NCBI GenBank assembly: GCA_037349315.1 | Contig: JBAIAC010000007.1 | Span: 8,494,001-8,558,000 of the forward strand | Direction of reading: 5' to 3' | DNA from: Chelydra serpentina | Lineage: Eukaryota > Chordata > Testudines > Chelydridae | Length of the DNA stretch: 64,000 nt | In this document: piece by piece, positions 1 to 9,957 of the stretch | How positions within the stretch are numbered: the first letter of the stretch is position 1 | How the letters are laid out: each line of letters begins with the position of its first letter | Position numbers and translations under genes: made by a program | Notes under the pieces: model-generated | Seen by the model: the letters and a program-made list of their open reading frames with translations, nothing else | The model's database searches: none | Told to the model about the DNA's origin: nothing

Positions 1-589
1 GCATGTTTATGTATATTTATTAAACACCATGAATTGAGATTCAGCTACGTGCACATGGTTTCCTCATATATTTTTTTTGTTGTGTCAAGAGCAAAAGGCA
101 CACTGGTGTGACGCACGCAGAACCTGAACTTTATTTTTGGCCCCTATCACGTGGCACAGATAAAGATTATTTTTTTGGAAGGTTTGTCCTTGTGTCTTAT
201 TAATATTCAGTGACTAATGGAGTTAGATGCCTTTACCAACAGTCACCCCACTCAAGTCAAAGCCTGGAAGAAGGGATGGTGTTCACACTGTACCCTGAGG
301 TCAACAAACTCTGGCTTTGGAGCAACAGGGAAATCAAATTCTTGAGCTGATGACCCTGCACTGCTCAAAGCCTCCTTTCTAATCCCTGGATGTTCAACTC
401 TAGGGCCTGTCAGCAAAAGTCTTCCACTGATCTTTGTTGCCACGATGGAGGATAAGGAGAGAAGCCGTTTTAGCCAGGAAGTAAACCGTAGATGGGTGAT
501 TATGTTAAGGGCTTGCACACTGGTCTACATAGCATAGAACTGACCGGAACCTGCATCCAAAAATCAAATCAAATCCAAACTGAACCTTT
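1..589. other. Unrecognised sequence
   Basis: AT-rich with short T runs. An open frame of 88 codons lies on the minus strand at 252-518, but it has no domain I know and no visible splice or promoter context. No repeat family was recognised. Confidence 0.4.
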
Positions 590-905
590 GAGATTTTCAT
601 TTTTTGTCTTTCTACCTAGCTTCATTTGAGGAGGGAAGTAGAAATACCATAAGAAAAGTTAGTCTTGTGCTATTTCCACCCCTCCCTGAAATCAAGAGGT
701 ATGCAAGGGATGTGGTGGATTCTTCATCACTTGGAGTCTTCATATCCAGATTGGATGACTTTCTAAAAGAGGCTGTAATTCAGCCAGAAGTTATGGGCTT
801 GTTGTAGGTGAAATTCTATGTCCTGTGTTATGCAGGAGATCAGACTAGATCACAATGGTCCTTCTTGACCTTAATAAACTATACTCTGAGTCTGATGAGA
901 GAGTC
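590..905 (+). mobile_element. Old CR1-type LINE, 3' end fragment
   Basis: The frame at 604-807 ends in a stretch resembling the C-terminus of CR1-like ORF2 (SSLGVFISRLDDFLKEA), as in the other CR1 copies here ([18 protein letters not shown]). The following UTR has the CR1-type phrase 'gcaggagatcagactagatcacaatggtcc'-like sequence, also present near 5070 and 41075. The copy is severely 5'-truncated and has no terminal octamer repeats, so it is older than the copies at 3.4 and 9 kb. Confidence 0.6.
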
Positions 906-1464
906 CTCTTTCTAGACTAAAGTGTCTTCAGTGAGGGATGGTTCATTGAGCTGAAGTTTAGCACCTTGTTATGGTCACCTTTTGCAGGCCAACTGTTAAG
1001 GCAGTACAAAAGCAAGGTTGGAGTGGCTAAAGCAGAAGCAAACAAGTCCTACTGTGATGATGATCTGCTAGCCTACCAAATAATTTCAGTCTTTAGAGCA
1101 TATGTGGGTGGTGATTGATCTAAGTCAGATGTACTGAAGAGTGCATGAGCATGCGAAAGATATTAAATTCAGCCAAGTTTTCTTTAAATATAGAAAAATC
1201 CATTTTACTCTTATTGCAGAAAAATGCTTAGCTTGGTATCTAGACACCTTGTATATTTGCTCTTAGTCTTAAGGAAAGGGTGGTATTTTTGCTTGCTTTT
1301 CAGATCTATCAAGGTATTGAACTATGTATTAAATTTCTCATTTCCTTTGTTCAAACTAGAATATATAGTGTCCCTGGAGGAAAAGCAAATACCCGTGCAA
1401 TGTGCACATATTTAATCTGAGTGTGTGTATAATATCGGTGTGTAAATATATAGACAAGAGATTC
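906..1464. other. Unrecognised sequence
   Basis: No repeat or gene was recognised. A short open frame at 1224-1415 has no domain features and is probably chance. Confidence 0.4.
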
Positions 1465-2096
1465 AAAAGACTGGGACTGGTCATCTTAGAAAATTGATGA
1501 CTAAGGAGAGACATGACAGAGGTCTATAAAATCATGAATGGTGTGGAGAAAGTGAATAGAGAATAGTTATTTAATCCCTCACATAATTCAAGGAGCAGGG
1601 GTCACCCAATGAAATTAATAGGCAGCAGGATTAAAACAAAGAAAAGGAAGTACTTCTTCACACAGTCAACCTGTGGAATGCTTTACCAGGGGATGTTATG
1701 AAGGCCAACAGTATAACTGAATTCAAAAAAGAAGTAGATATATTCCTGGAGGATAGGTCATAGAATCATAGAATATCGGGGTTGGAAGGGACCTCAGGAG
1801 GTCATCTAGTCCAACCCCCTGCTCAAAGCAGGACCAGTCCCCAACTAAATCATCAATAGGTCCATCAATGGGTATTAGCCAAGATGATCAGGGACACAAC
1901 CCTAAGCTCTGGTGTCCTTAAACCTCTGACTGCTAGAAGCTGGGACTGGATGACAGGGGATGGATCACTCAGTAATTGCCCTGTTTTGTTCATTCCCTCT
2001 GAAGCATCTGGCACTGGCCACTGTCGGTGGACAGGATACTGGGCTAGATGGACCATTGGTCTGACGCAGTATGGCCATTCTTATGTTCTTAATATG
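1465..2096 (+). mobile_element. CR1 LINE, 3' end, split by a second CR1 tail
   Basis: This is a 5'-truncated CR1 copy of a subfamily seen again at 6722-6908, 13903-14155, 31425-31705 and (inverted) 33616-34800. It runs from the last ORF2 codons into a long 3' UTR ending in 'ggccattcttatgttctta'. Frameshifts abolish coding. At 1760-1855 it is interrupted by a reverse-oriented CR1 tail. Across the junction the host reads continuously once one copy of ATAGGTC is removed. Confidence 0.85.
1760..1855 (-). mobile_element. CR1 3' tail inserted in CR1, 7-bp flanking duplication
   Basis: Minus-strand CR1 3' end of about 96 bp. It begins with the inverted terminal octamers (catagaatcatagaat) and continues through the CR1 UTR (ttggaagggacctcaggagg). 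ATAGGTC flanks it on both sides (1753-1759 and 1856-1862), and the host CR1 normally has this word once. CR1 usually leaves no or irregular target duplications, so the clean 7-bp copy is notable. Confidence 0.85.
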
Positions 2097-2274
2097 TGTA
2101 TATAATATTTATAATTTAGCAATTACAGCACATTAAAAATGTCCTTTATTACAGAATTCACTTGAAAGTCTTTACTATCTTTTTAATGAGATTTAAAAAT
2201 ATGATAAACTGTCATCTGCACTCTGAAAATAAGTGATAAATTTTATAGAACTGATGATAAAACATCCATAATTT

Positions 2275-2548
2275 GGGGCACATTATTATTATAATCATTA
2301 TTTGTACTAGTTATGCTAGATGCATCAACTGTGATCAGAGCCCCACTGTGCTAGGTGCTGTGCATACACCTAATGGAAGTCCGTTCCTGCCCTGAAGAGT
2401 TTATCATCTAAATAGGCAAAAGGTAGGAGAGGAAACTGAGCCATGGTGAAGTGAAGCATCTTGCCCAAGATCATAGAGCAGAGTTGGGACTAGCAATCCG
2501 GTCTCCTGACTACCATGCCAGGGTGCTCTCCACTAGGTTATACTGCCA
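2275..2548 (-). repeat. MIR-type (CORE-SINE) repeat
   Basis: Reading plus, the order is an ATTATTATT-rich tail, 'gccccactgtgctaggtgctgt', 'cctgccctgaagag', 'ggaaactgag', 'cttgcccaagatcat', then 'tctcctgac..ccactag'. This matches the reverse complement of an amniote MIR-like SINE. Related copies are at 17635, 24565, 29727, 39896 and 51820. Divergence is high and no target duplication is visible. Confidence 0.7.
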
Positions 2549-3035
2549 CCTGTAAAATGTAACATGGATACTTCACATAGCACTTCAGTATATACTGTAG
2601 AGAACAAACCTGCATTGGCAAGTGATAAATTAGATGGCCTCTGATAGTGGCATTTAATCAACAAAGTTACCCAAATTAGTTACTATTTAAAATACAGGGG
2701 AAAACTATAGTACCTTGGATAACTTTGTGATAGCTCTTGATGAATGCTGACCTAAGCTGTATTTCTATGTCCAGACTCCATTATCTGTAGAACTGACCAA
2801 CCATTGGTGACTATTTTCTTGCAATTTAAAAACAAATAGTTTTGAAGACCTTTCCTAAAATTTTGACCAACTCTATTTGTTTATAGGTGAAATATATAAA
2901 TGGCTAATGACAAAGAGGGATATTCACTGCCTAGTACTCTAGTGGATATTTACAGTGGCTTAAAAACCCACTATTGCCTTAGATAAATAGCTAAGATCTC
3001 AGTGTGGGTTTGAGGCCAGGAGGTGCTGAGCACTC
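2549..3035. other. Unrecognised AT-rich sequence
   Basis: No gene or known repeat seen. Confidence 0.4.
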
Positions 3036-3155
3036 TTGTCTTGATCCATCAATGCACTTAAGCATGTGCCTAATTTTAGGCACAGGAGTGATCCCACCGA
3101 AGTCAGTGGGAATGCTCATGTGCTTAAGTACCTCGCTGAATCAAGGGTCTAAGTC
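3036..3155. repeat. Short palindromic MITE ('cttaagcaca' family)
   Basis: The two halves are inverted copies. The left has 'gcacttaagcatgtgcct' and the right has 'ctcatgtgcttaagtacctc', with a centre of 'gaagtcagtggga'. The right end 'gctgaatcaaggg' mirrors the degenerate left end. A second member of this family, split apart, is the host of the composite at 3336-5832. This is a non-autonomous DNA transposon-like structure; the superfamily is not determined. Confidence 0.65.
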
Positions 3156-3437
3156 TTCTATAGAGAATAATATGAATTTTGAGGTAACCTTATTTATGGG
3201 AGGTAAAACTGGTAAGTTTGTAATGATGACCACAGTGTAGGTACTCTTCATGAGAACAGACAGCTAATTACCTAATGATTATAGGTCACAAATACAAAAT
3301 CGAGTCCAGTTATGCTATATGTCCACACTGTGAGATACTTAAGCACATGCCTCGCTTTAAGAACATGAAAACCAACAAGGAGTCCGGTGGCACCTTAAAG
3401 ACTAACAGATTTATTTGGGCATAAGCTTTCGTGGGTA

Positions 3438-4682
3438 AAAAACCACTGACTAACCTAATTGCCTTCTATGATGAGATAACTGGCTCTGTGGATGAGGGGA
3501 AAGCAGTGGATGTGCTATTTCTTGACTTTAGCAAAGCTTTTGATACAGTCTCGCACAGCGTTCTTGCCAGCAAGTTAAAGAAGTATGGGCTGGATGAATG
3601 GACGGTAAGGTGGATAGAAAACTGGCTGGATGGTCGTGCTCAACGGGTAGTGATCAATGGCTCCATGTCTAGTTGGCAGCCGGTATCAAGTGGAGTGCCC
3701 CAAGGGTCGGTGCTGGGGCCGGTTTTGTTCAATATCTTCATCAACGACCTGGAGGATGGTGTGGACTGCACCCTTAGCAAGTTTGCAGATGACACTAAAC
3801 TGGGAGGAGTGGTTGATACGCTGGAGGGTAGGGATAGGATACAGAGGGACCTAGACAAATTAGAGGATTGGGCCAAAAGAAATCTGATGAGGTTCAACAA
3901 GGACAAGTGCAGAGTCCTGCACTTAGGACGGAAGAATCCCATGCACTGCTACAGACTAGGGACCGAATGGCTGGGCAGCAGTTCTGCAGAAAAGGACCTA
4001 GGGGTTACAGTGGACGAAAAGCTGAATATGAGTCAACAGTGTGCCCTTGTTGCCAAGAAGGCTAACGGCATTTTGGGCTGTATAAGTAGGGGCATTTCCA
4101 GCAGATCGAGGGACGTGATTATTCCCCTCTATTCGGCACTGGTGAGGCCTCATTTGGAGGACTGTGTCCAGTTTTGGGCCCCACACTACAAGAAGGATGT
4201 GGATAAATTGGAAAGAGTCCAACGGAGGGCAACAAAAATGATTAGGGGGCTGGAGCACATGACTTATGAGGGGAGGCTGAGGGAACTGAGATTGTTTAGC
4301 CTGCAGAAGAGAAGAGTGAGGGGGGATTTGATAGCTGCTTTCAACTACCTAAAAGGGGGTTCCAAAGAGGATGGATCTAGACTGTTCTCAGTGGTAGAAG
4401 ATGACAGAACAAGGAGTAATGGTCTCAAGTTGCAGAGGGGGAGGTTTAGGTTGGATATTAGGAAAAACTTTTTCACTAGTAGGGTGGTGAAGCACTGGAA
4501 TGGGTTACCTAGGGAGGTGGTGGAATCTCCTTCCTTAGAGGTTTTTAAGGTCAGGCTTGACAAAGCCCTGGCTGGGATGATCTAGTTGGGGTTGGTCCTG
4601 CTTTGAGCAGGGGGTTGGACTAGATGACCTCCTGAGGTCCCTTCCAACCCTGAGATTCTATGATTCTATGATTCTATGATTC
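3438..4682 (+). mobile_element. CR1 LINE copy A, 5'-truncated
   Basis: The copy spans the 3' half of ORF2, a short UTR (gggttggactagatgacctc) and about four terminal octamers ATTCTATG at 4655-4682. It interrupts the Penelope terminal repeat: 'cgtgggtaaaaaacc' precedes it and 'tcttcagatgcatgg' follows, and these abut in intact family members. No target duplication is seen, as is usual for CR1. Low divergence from the other CR1 tails and an unbroken frame suggest a young copy. Truncation at the 5' end makes it non-autonomous. Confidence 0.95.
3440..4585 (+). pseudogene. CR1 ORF2 reverse transcriptase, C-terminal fragment (open frame)
   Basis: About 380 codons remain open to a stop at 4583-4585. 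The first few codons of the open frame (from 3431) belong to the Penelope flank, so its ATG is not a real start. Reverse transcriptase landmarks in order are the SKAFDTV region (motif A, Asp), [10 protein letters not shown] (motif B), FADDTKLGG (catalytic Asp pair, motif C), a thumb region, and the C-terminal CR1 domain ([30 protein letters not shown]). The N-terminal endonuclease and fingers are missing. Full CR1 ORF2 is roughly 900-1000 residues, so this is about 40% of it. In a living element it would perform target-primed reverse transcription. Confidence 0.93.
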
Positions 4683-4751
4683 TTCAGATGCATGGAGTGA
4701 AAATTACAGATGCAGGCATTGTTATACTGACCCATGAAGGGAAGGGAGTTA

Positions 4752-5124
4752 CCAATGGCCGGTGATGGGATGTTAGGAGTTACTACAGAGAACTTTTTCC
4801 TGGGTATCTGGCTGGTGAGTCTTGCCCACATGCTCAGGGTTCAGCTGATCGCCATATTTGGAGTTGGGAAGGAATTTTCCTCCAGGGTAGATTGGGAGAG
4901 GCCATGGAGGTTTTTTGCCTTCCTTTGCAGCATGGGGCACAGGTCACTTGCTGGAAGGTTCTCTGCATCTTGAAGTCTTTAAACCATGATTTGAGGACTT
5001 CAGTAGCTGAGACATAGGTGAGAGGATTATTGCAGGAGAGGGTGGGTGAGATTCTGTGGCCTGCATTGTGCAGGAGGTCAGACAAGATGATCATAATGGG
5101 CCCTTCTGACCTTAAAGTCTATAA
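4752..5124 (+). mobile_element. CR1-type LINE 3' UTR fragment
   Basis: This is a second CR1 subfamily tail ('gggaaggaattttcctccagg..cataggtgagaggattattgcagg..catcataatgg-type..cttaaagtctataa'). Its last 120 bp recur at 41018-41136. It lies inside the Penelope copy: the Penelope text stops after 'gggagttacc' and resumes at 'gtggagaaccagtgttga' (5432). The left boundary is approximate. Confidence 0.8.
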
Positions 5125-5420
5125 GGGTAGGTCTATACTTACGCGTCCCGTCGGAGGCGCGTGATCGATGTTCAGGGTTCGATTTATCGCGTCTTGTCAA
5201 GACGCGATAAATCGAACCAGGAAGTGCTCCGTCGTCGACGCTGGTAATCCAGCTCGACGAACGGAGTAGGCGGAGTCGACGGGGGAGCCTGCGCGCCGCG
5301 TGTGGATCCCGGGTAAGTGCTTTTTCATTCGAACTAAGGTACTTCGACTTCAGCTACGTTATTCACATAGCTGAAGTTGCGTACCTTAGTTCGACAGGGG
5401 GGGGTAGTGTAGACCTAGCC
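5125..5420. mobile_element. Harbinger-like MITE, copy 1
   Basis: Terminal inverted repeats GGGTAGGTCTATACT and (reversed) GGCTAGGTCTACACT enclose two internal hairpins. The first is 'cgatttatcgcgtctt' with its inverse at 5178-5217. The second is 'acttcagctacgt..tagctgaagt' at 5348-5380, with 'aactaaggtac' and 'gtaccttagtt' around it. Related copies at 22163, 32146, 47696 and 49775 have TTA or TCA target duplications. Here the flanks are an 11-bp direct repeat AAAGTCTATAA (5114-5124 and 5421-5431), perhaps two CR1 tail units with the element between them. Confidence 0.75.
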
Positions 5421-5463
5421 AAAGTCTATAAGTGGAGAACCAGTGTTGATGGGGCCAATTCGA

Positions 5464-5743
5464 TTAGGGTGGATGTGGTCCACTCCCAATAATTGAGGAG
5501 GAGGTGTCAATTCCAGGAGAGGCAAAGCTGCTTTTGTAGCGAGCCAGCCACTCCCAGTCCCTATTCAAGCCCAAATTAATGGTGTTAAATTTGCAAATGA
5601 ATTTTAGTTCTGCAGTTTCTCTTTGAAGTCTGTTTCTGAAGTTTACTTTTTTTTGTTGAAGTATGGCTGCTTTTAAATCTGTTATAGAATGTCCAGGAAG
5701 ACTGAAGTGTTCTCCTACTGGCTTTTGTATGTTACCATTTAAT
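5464..5743 (-). pseudogene. Penelope ORF, C-terminal end
   Basis: The minus-strand frame ends at a stop near 5464. It reads from a GEHFSLPGHS segment (end of the GIY-YIG nuclease domain) through LQRETAELKFICKFNTI and DWEWLARYKSSF to the C-terminus. Upstream codons at 5744-5769 are target-site and MITE sequence, so the coding remnant starts at 5743. It aligns with the 54-kb copy from GEHFNLPGH onward. The reverse transcriptase and most of the endonuclease are absent. Confidence 0.8.
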
Positions 5744-5832
5744 AACATGAATACTCTTAAGGAAGTCAATGGGATGACTGACGTGCTTAAAGTTAAGCAT
5801 GTACATAAGTATCTTGCTGAATCAAGGCTATA

Positions 5833-6721
5833 ATTGCTGGGAGGCTCAGAGGGATTTATGTGACTGAATCAGAAGTTTTCTAGAACTGGGTGAGGTCACC
5901 ATTTTAATGCACATTATAAAGGAAACAGCTAGGACTGAGGCAATCTTAGATCTCATAATGACTAGTTATGACACATAATAAGGTATATATAAATTGGGGA
6001 ACAGAAATCACATAACCATTAGATTTGACTCAATATACAAAGAAGTGGAGGTGGAAGGGGCAACTAGGGTTTTGAATGTGAAAGACCAGTTTCAACAGCA
6101 TAAGAGAATTGATAGGCAGTTAATTGGACAGTGTTAGTGCAGGATCAGAATACATACAGGAAGGCTGGAATAGATTTAAGAGTGTACTAATGAGGCTCAG
6201 CAAAACTGTATTCTTCTTGGAAATAAATATTCAGAGGGGAAAAATGGTTGTGCCAGATAAACTAAGGAAACTGTGGATGAAAATTCTGAAGAAAAATAGT
6301 GTGCATGAAAGGACTAAAATTATTGAGGAGGCAGAAAAACAGAGCAGTAGGGGAGTTTGATATCTAGCATCTTCTACAAAGATCATAAAGTTCAAATCAA
6401 ACTCTGCTCTGAAAAACTGGTGTAAAACCATTAACGTCAGTGGACTTGCTGCAGATGAAATTGGTACAAGATGTGTTGGCTAAAACAAATATCTGTAAGT
6501 TGTCAGATCATTATAGTATTCACTTCAGAATTCTGAAATAATTAACAAGTTCCCAGGCTTTTCTTTTTTCTTTTTGAGTAGGTTGCAGAGGACTGGGACA
6601 GAATCCGAGGGGATGATGCGATGGGAATAGTCCAAAAGAGAATTGGCGAATGCTTTCACCCCCATGCAAAAGGTACGCCAAGTCACTACAGGGCACTTAA
6701 ACAAATCATATTTCACCTATT
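5833..6721. other. Mostly unrecognised; possible decayed LINE at 5940-6360
   Basis: 6124-6360 contains an open frame (EGWNRFKSVLMRLSKTVFF). It vaguely resembles the segment before the reverse transcriptase in CR1/L3 elements, but no diagnostic motif is present. The rest shows nothing recognisable. Confidence 0.3.
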
Positions 6722-6908
6722 CTTTGAGTGTCCTTAAGCCTCTGACTTCCAGAAGCTGGGACTGGATGACAGGGGATGGGTCACTTGATAATTGCTCTGT
6801 TCAGTTAATTTCCTCTGAAGTATCTGACACTAGCCACTGACAGAAGATAGGATAATGAGCTAGATGAACCATTCATCGACCCAGTATGGCCATTTTTATG
6901 TTCTTAAG
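6722..6908 (+). mobile_element. CR1 LINE 3' tail
   Basis: Same 3' UTR subfamily as 1863-2096 ('gctgggactggatgacaggggatgg' to 'ggccatttttatgttcttaa'), about 85% alike by eye. Strongly 5'-truncated. Confidence 0.8.
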
Positions 6909-7239
6909 TAACACTCATAGTAAGCATAGTGCAGTTACAGTTCATAGACTCTTCCTAAACGTCATTGCTCCTCTTTCCTCAAGTCTCTTTTTACACTCTG
7001 CTTTTCTTTTTTCTAAAAAACCCCCCACTCTATTCTGTCATTTAGGGTTTTTTGCTTTGCTTTGCTTTTGTCACTTAAGCATGATGCAGTTACATTAAGA
7101 ATGAACCAAAATAATATTGAATCCAACATGTTTATAATTTATACTTCTCAAATACCCAAAGGAATGTACAGTGTGACTTAGAGTGTTGTATGCACCTTCC
7201 ATTGTGTTAACATGCTTAACATATTTAAAAAGAGAGGTG
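6909..7239. other. Unrecognised sequence
   Basis: AT-rich, with short T and C runs near 7018-7060. No gene or repeat assigned. Confidence 0.35.
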
Positions 7240-7512
7240 TCTTTGAAAATTTTAAAGTCCCATTTTCAAAAGTCCCATAGGGCCAAATTTTTAAAGGCGT
7301 CTAAGGATTTTTAGGTGCCTAAGGCCCAGATGTTTCAAGATTTGTAGGTACCGAACGATCAAAGGGTGTTAAGCACCTAAATACCTTTAAAAATCTGGGC
7401 CTTAGAAGCTTCAGTTTAATTGAAAGTCAATGGAACTTGGGCTTCTAAGTGACTTTTGAAAATGGAGCTTAGCTTCCTAAATCACTTAAGTGCTTTTGAA
7501 AATTTTGCCCTT
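7240..7512. repeat. Inverted-repeat MITE
   Basis: The outer arms 'gaaaattttaaag..cattttcaaaag' and '..cttttgaaaattttg' are inverted. Inner arms 'gggccaaatttttaaagg' (7279) and 'cctttaaaaatctgggcc' (7383-7400) are also inverted around 'taggtgcctaaggcccaga'. No coding capacity. Flanking duplication not resolved. Confidence 0.55.
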
Positions 7513-7899
7513 TCCCTTGATTTTCATGGAGCTATTTTGGATTTACATGGCTGCAAAGGTAGTGTATTTATACTAGTTTCCAGAGCAGAATTTAGCCTTG
7601 TGACATTGTGGTTGTGGGGGATCTCATGGCACATATAGAAAGATCAGGGCTATTAACCATGGGATCCTTCCAAAATTCCAATGTGGGCACTTAAGGCATT
7701 CTGCTTTTCTGATCTTCTCCTGCGTGTTCTTTTGGAAAGGTCTGTACTTCACCTCCTGTGCCAAACATATGTGAAATGTCACCGTACACTGTTCACTCCA
7801 ATGTGGCTGTATTTCAGTGGTGGATAAAGAGCATGTCTGCATGGTACATAAGTGCTCACCAGCTGGAGTGTAAACAGACGGTGGTGGATTTGTAATCTA
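7513..7899. other. Unrecognised sequence
   Basis: No gene or repeat assigned. Confidence 0.35.
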
Positions 7900-8214
7900 C
7901 CTCATTTTCACCAAGGCTTTTGAGTTACTATACCAATATCACACAGACTGCTAATCAATGATGACGTGAAAGGGTTAGGAACAGTTACAAATGTGCTGAC
8001 CTGGGCAAAAATTGGCTTATGGTAAGAGGGCAGATAGATGGTAAAAATGATGATGTAGCCACATAGAAAAAGGCCTGGAGTGGACTCCTACAAGACTCTG
8101 TGCTGTGACCTATGCGTTTCGATATCTAAATGATCTGGAGGCCAGGATACATTGCTGGATTTCTAAATTTATAGTGAATATCGAGACAAGGTTCCACTGC
8201 TCTTCAGGGCTTCA

Positions 8215-9957
8215 TTCAATTACAACAGGGTCTAGACACAAGTCCATGGGACCAGATGTGCTGCATCCGAGGGTGCTAAAGGAGTTGGCGGATGTGATTG
8301 CAGAGCCATTGGCCATTATCTTTTAAAACTCCATGGTGATCGGGGGAGGTCCCGGATGACTGGAAAAAGGCTAATGTAGTGCCCATCTTTAAAAAAGGGA
8401 AGGAGGAGGATCTGGGGAACTACAGGTCAGTCAGTCTCACCTCAGTCCCTGGAAAAATCATGGAGCAGGTCCTCAAGGAATCAATTCTGAAGCACTTAGA
8501 GGAGAGGAAAGTGATCAGGAACAGTCAGCATGGACGGGGCAGCTCTATGGGTTTGGTGCCCCAAACATAGCAGTCAGGCAGCTTTCAGTGGCATGCCTGC
8601 GGGTGGTCCGCTGGTCACGTGGATTCGGCGGCATTTCTGTGGGTGATCCGTCGGTCCCGCGCCTTCGGCGTGTCCGCTGCCGAATTGCTGCCGAAACCGT
8701 GTGACCGGCAGACCTCCCACAGGCATGCCGCCGAAGGCTGCCTGACTGCCGCCCTCACAGTGACCGTCACGCTGCCCCCCAAGGCTTGCCGCCCCAAGCA
8801 CTCGCTTGCTGCGCTGGTGCCTGGAGCCGCCCCTGAGCACGGATTCACCAAGGGCATGCCTGACTAACCTAATTGCTTTCTATGACGAGATAACTGGATC
8901 TGTGGATGAGGGAAAAGCAGTGGACGTGTTATTCCTTGACTTTAGCAAAGCTTTTGATATGGTCTCCCTCAGTATTCTTGCCAGCAAGATAAAGTAGTAT
9001 GGGCTGGAAGAATGGACTATATGGTGGATAGAAAGCCGGCTAAATCGTCGGGCTCAACGGGTAGTGATGAATGGCTCCATGTCTAGTTGGCAGCCGGGAA
9101 CAAGCGAAGTGCCCCAAGGGTCGGTCCTGTGGCTGGTTTTGTTCAATATCTTCATTAATGATCTGGAGGATGGCGTGGACTGCACCCTCAGCAGGTTTGC
9201 AGATGACACTAAACTGGGAGGAGTGGTAGATAGGATACAGAGGGACCTAGACAAATTTGAGGATTGAGCCAAAAGGACCTAGGGGTTACAGTGGATGAGA
9301 AGCTGGATATGAGTCAGTGTGCCCTTGTTGCCAAGAAGGCTAAGTTGCCAAGAAGGCATTTTGGGCTGTATAAGTAGGGGCATTGCCAGCAGATCAAGGG
9401 ACGTGATCATTCCCCTCTATTTGGCACTGCTGAGGCCTCATTTGGAGTACTGTGTCCAGTTTTGGGCCCCACACTACAAGAAGGATGTGGAAAAACTGGA
9501 AAGAGTCCAACGGAGGGCAATAAAAATGATTAGGGGGCTGGAGCACATGATTTATGAGGAGAGGCTGAGGGAACTGGGATTGTTTAGTCTGCAGAAGAGA
9601 AGAATGAGGGGGGGATTTGATAGCTGCTTTCAACTACCTGAAAGGGGGTTCCAAAGAGGATGGATCTAGACTGTTCTCAGTGGTAGAAGAGGACAGAACA
9701 AGGAGTAATGGTCTCAAGTTGCAGTGGGGGAAGTTTAAGTTGGATATTAGGAAAAACTTTTTCACTAGGAGGGTGGTGAAGCACTGGAATGGGTTGCCCA
9801 AGGAGGTGGTGGAATCTCCTTCCTTAGAGGTTTTTAAGGTCAGGCTTGACAAAGCCCTGGCTGGGATGATTTAGCTGGGGGTTGGTCCTGCTTTGAGCAG
9901 GGGGTTGGACTAGATGACCTCCTGAGGTCCCTTCCAACCCTGAGATTCTATGATTCT
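8215..9957 (+). mobile_element. CR1 LINE copy B
   Basis: Longer than copy A, it starts in the fingers part of the reverse transcriptase ('ccagatgtgctgcatccgagg', 'gcccatctttaaaaaaggg', the PIFKKGKEEDLGNYR region). It continues through [18 protein letters not shown] and the C-terminal domain to one and a half terminal octamers. It is inactivated by an in-frame TAG after 'gcaagataaag' (about 8997), a TGA near 9267, an internal deletion of about 90 bp after 9270, a short duplication ('gccaagaaggctaagttgccaagaaggc') and frameshifts. A hAT element sits at 8535-8835. Confidence 0.9.
8535..8835. mobile_element. Non-autonomous hAT element inserted in CR1 copy B
   Basis: Ends are CGGGGCAGCTCTA and, reversed, CAGGGGCGGCTCC. 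The right terminal segment 'gccgccccaagca..gctggtgcctggagc' is shared with the elements at 12915 and 45664. The flanks AGCATGGA (8527-8534) and AGCACGGA (8836-8843) are an 8-bp duplication with one mismatch, which restores the CR1 text 'cagcatggattcaccaagggc'. The interior is GC-rich, repeating 'ttcggcggcat'-like and 'catgccgccgaa' words in both orientations. Confidence 0.88.

Larger units (their letters stand above)
3370..5743 (-). mobile_element. Penelope-like element (composite with later insertions)
   Basis: Minus-strand, 5'-truncated Penelope-like retroelement. Its 3' terminal region lies at 3370-3437 (minus: '..TGCCACCGGACTCC..'), resumes at about 4683-4751, and continues into coding sequence at about 5432-5743. 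The pieces are separated by CR1 (3438-4682), another CR1 (about 4752-5124) and a Harbinger-like MITE (5125-5420). A perfect 8-bp duplication, AACATGAA, flanks the whole. Net Penelope length is roughly 450 bp. The same family is at 54024-54990 and 30732-30807. Confidence 0.85.
3336..5832. repeat. Palindromic MITE split by a Penelope insertion
   Basis: The left half (about 3336-3369: 'gatacttaagcacatgc..ctttaag') and right half (about 5744-5832: '..cttaaagttaagcatgtacataagtatc') are inverted copies of each other. They rejoin into one element of the family at 3036 when 3370-5743 is removed. AACATGAA is present at 3362-3369 and 5744-5751, the target duplication of the inserted element. This MITE is therefore the oldest layer of the nest. 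Confidence 0.8.

Noticed and set aside
252..518. 88-codon minus-strand frame as a possible exon
   Set aside because: No domain, splice sites or neighbouring exon could be recognised; chance cannot be excluded.
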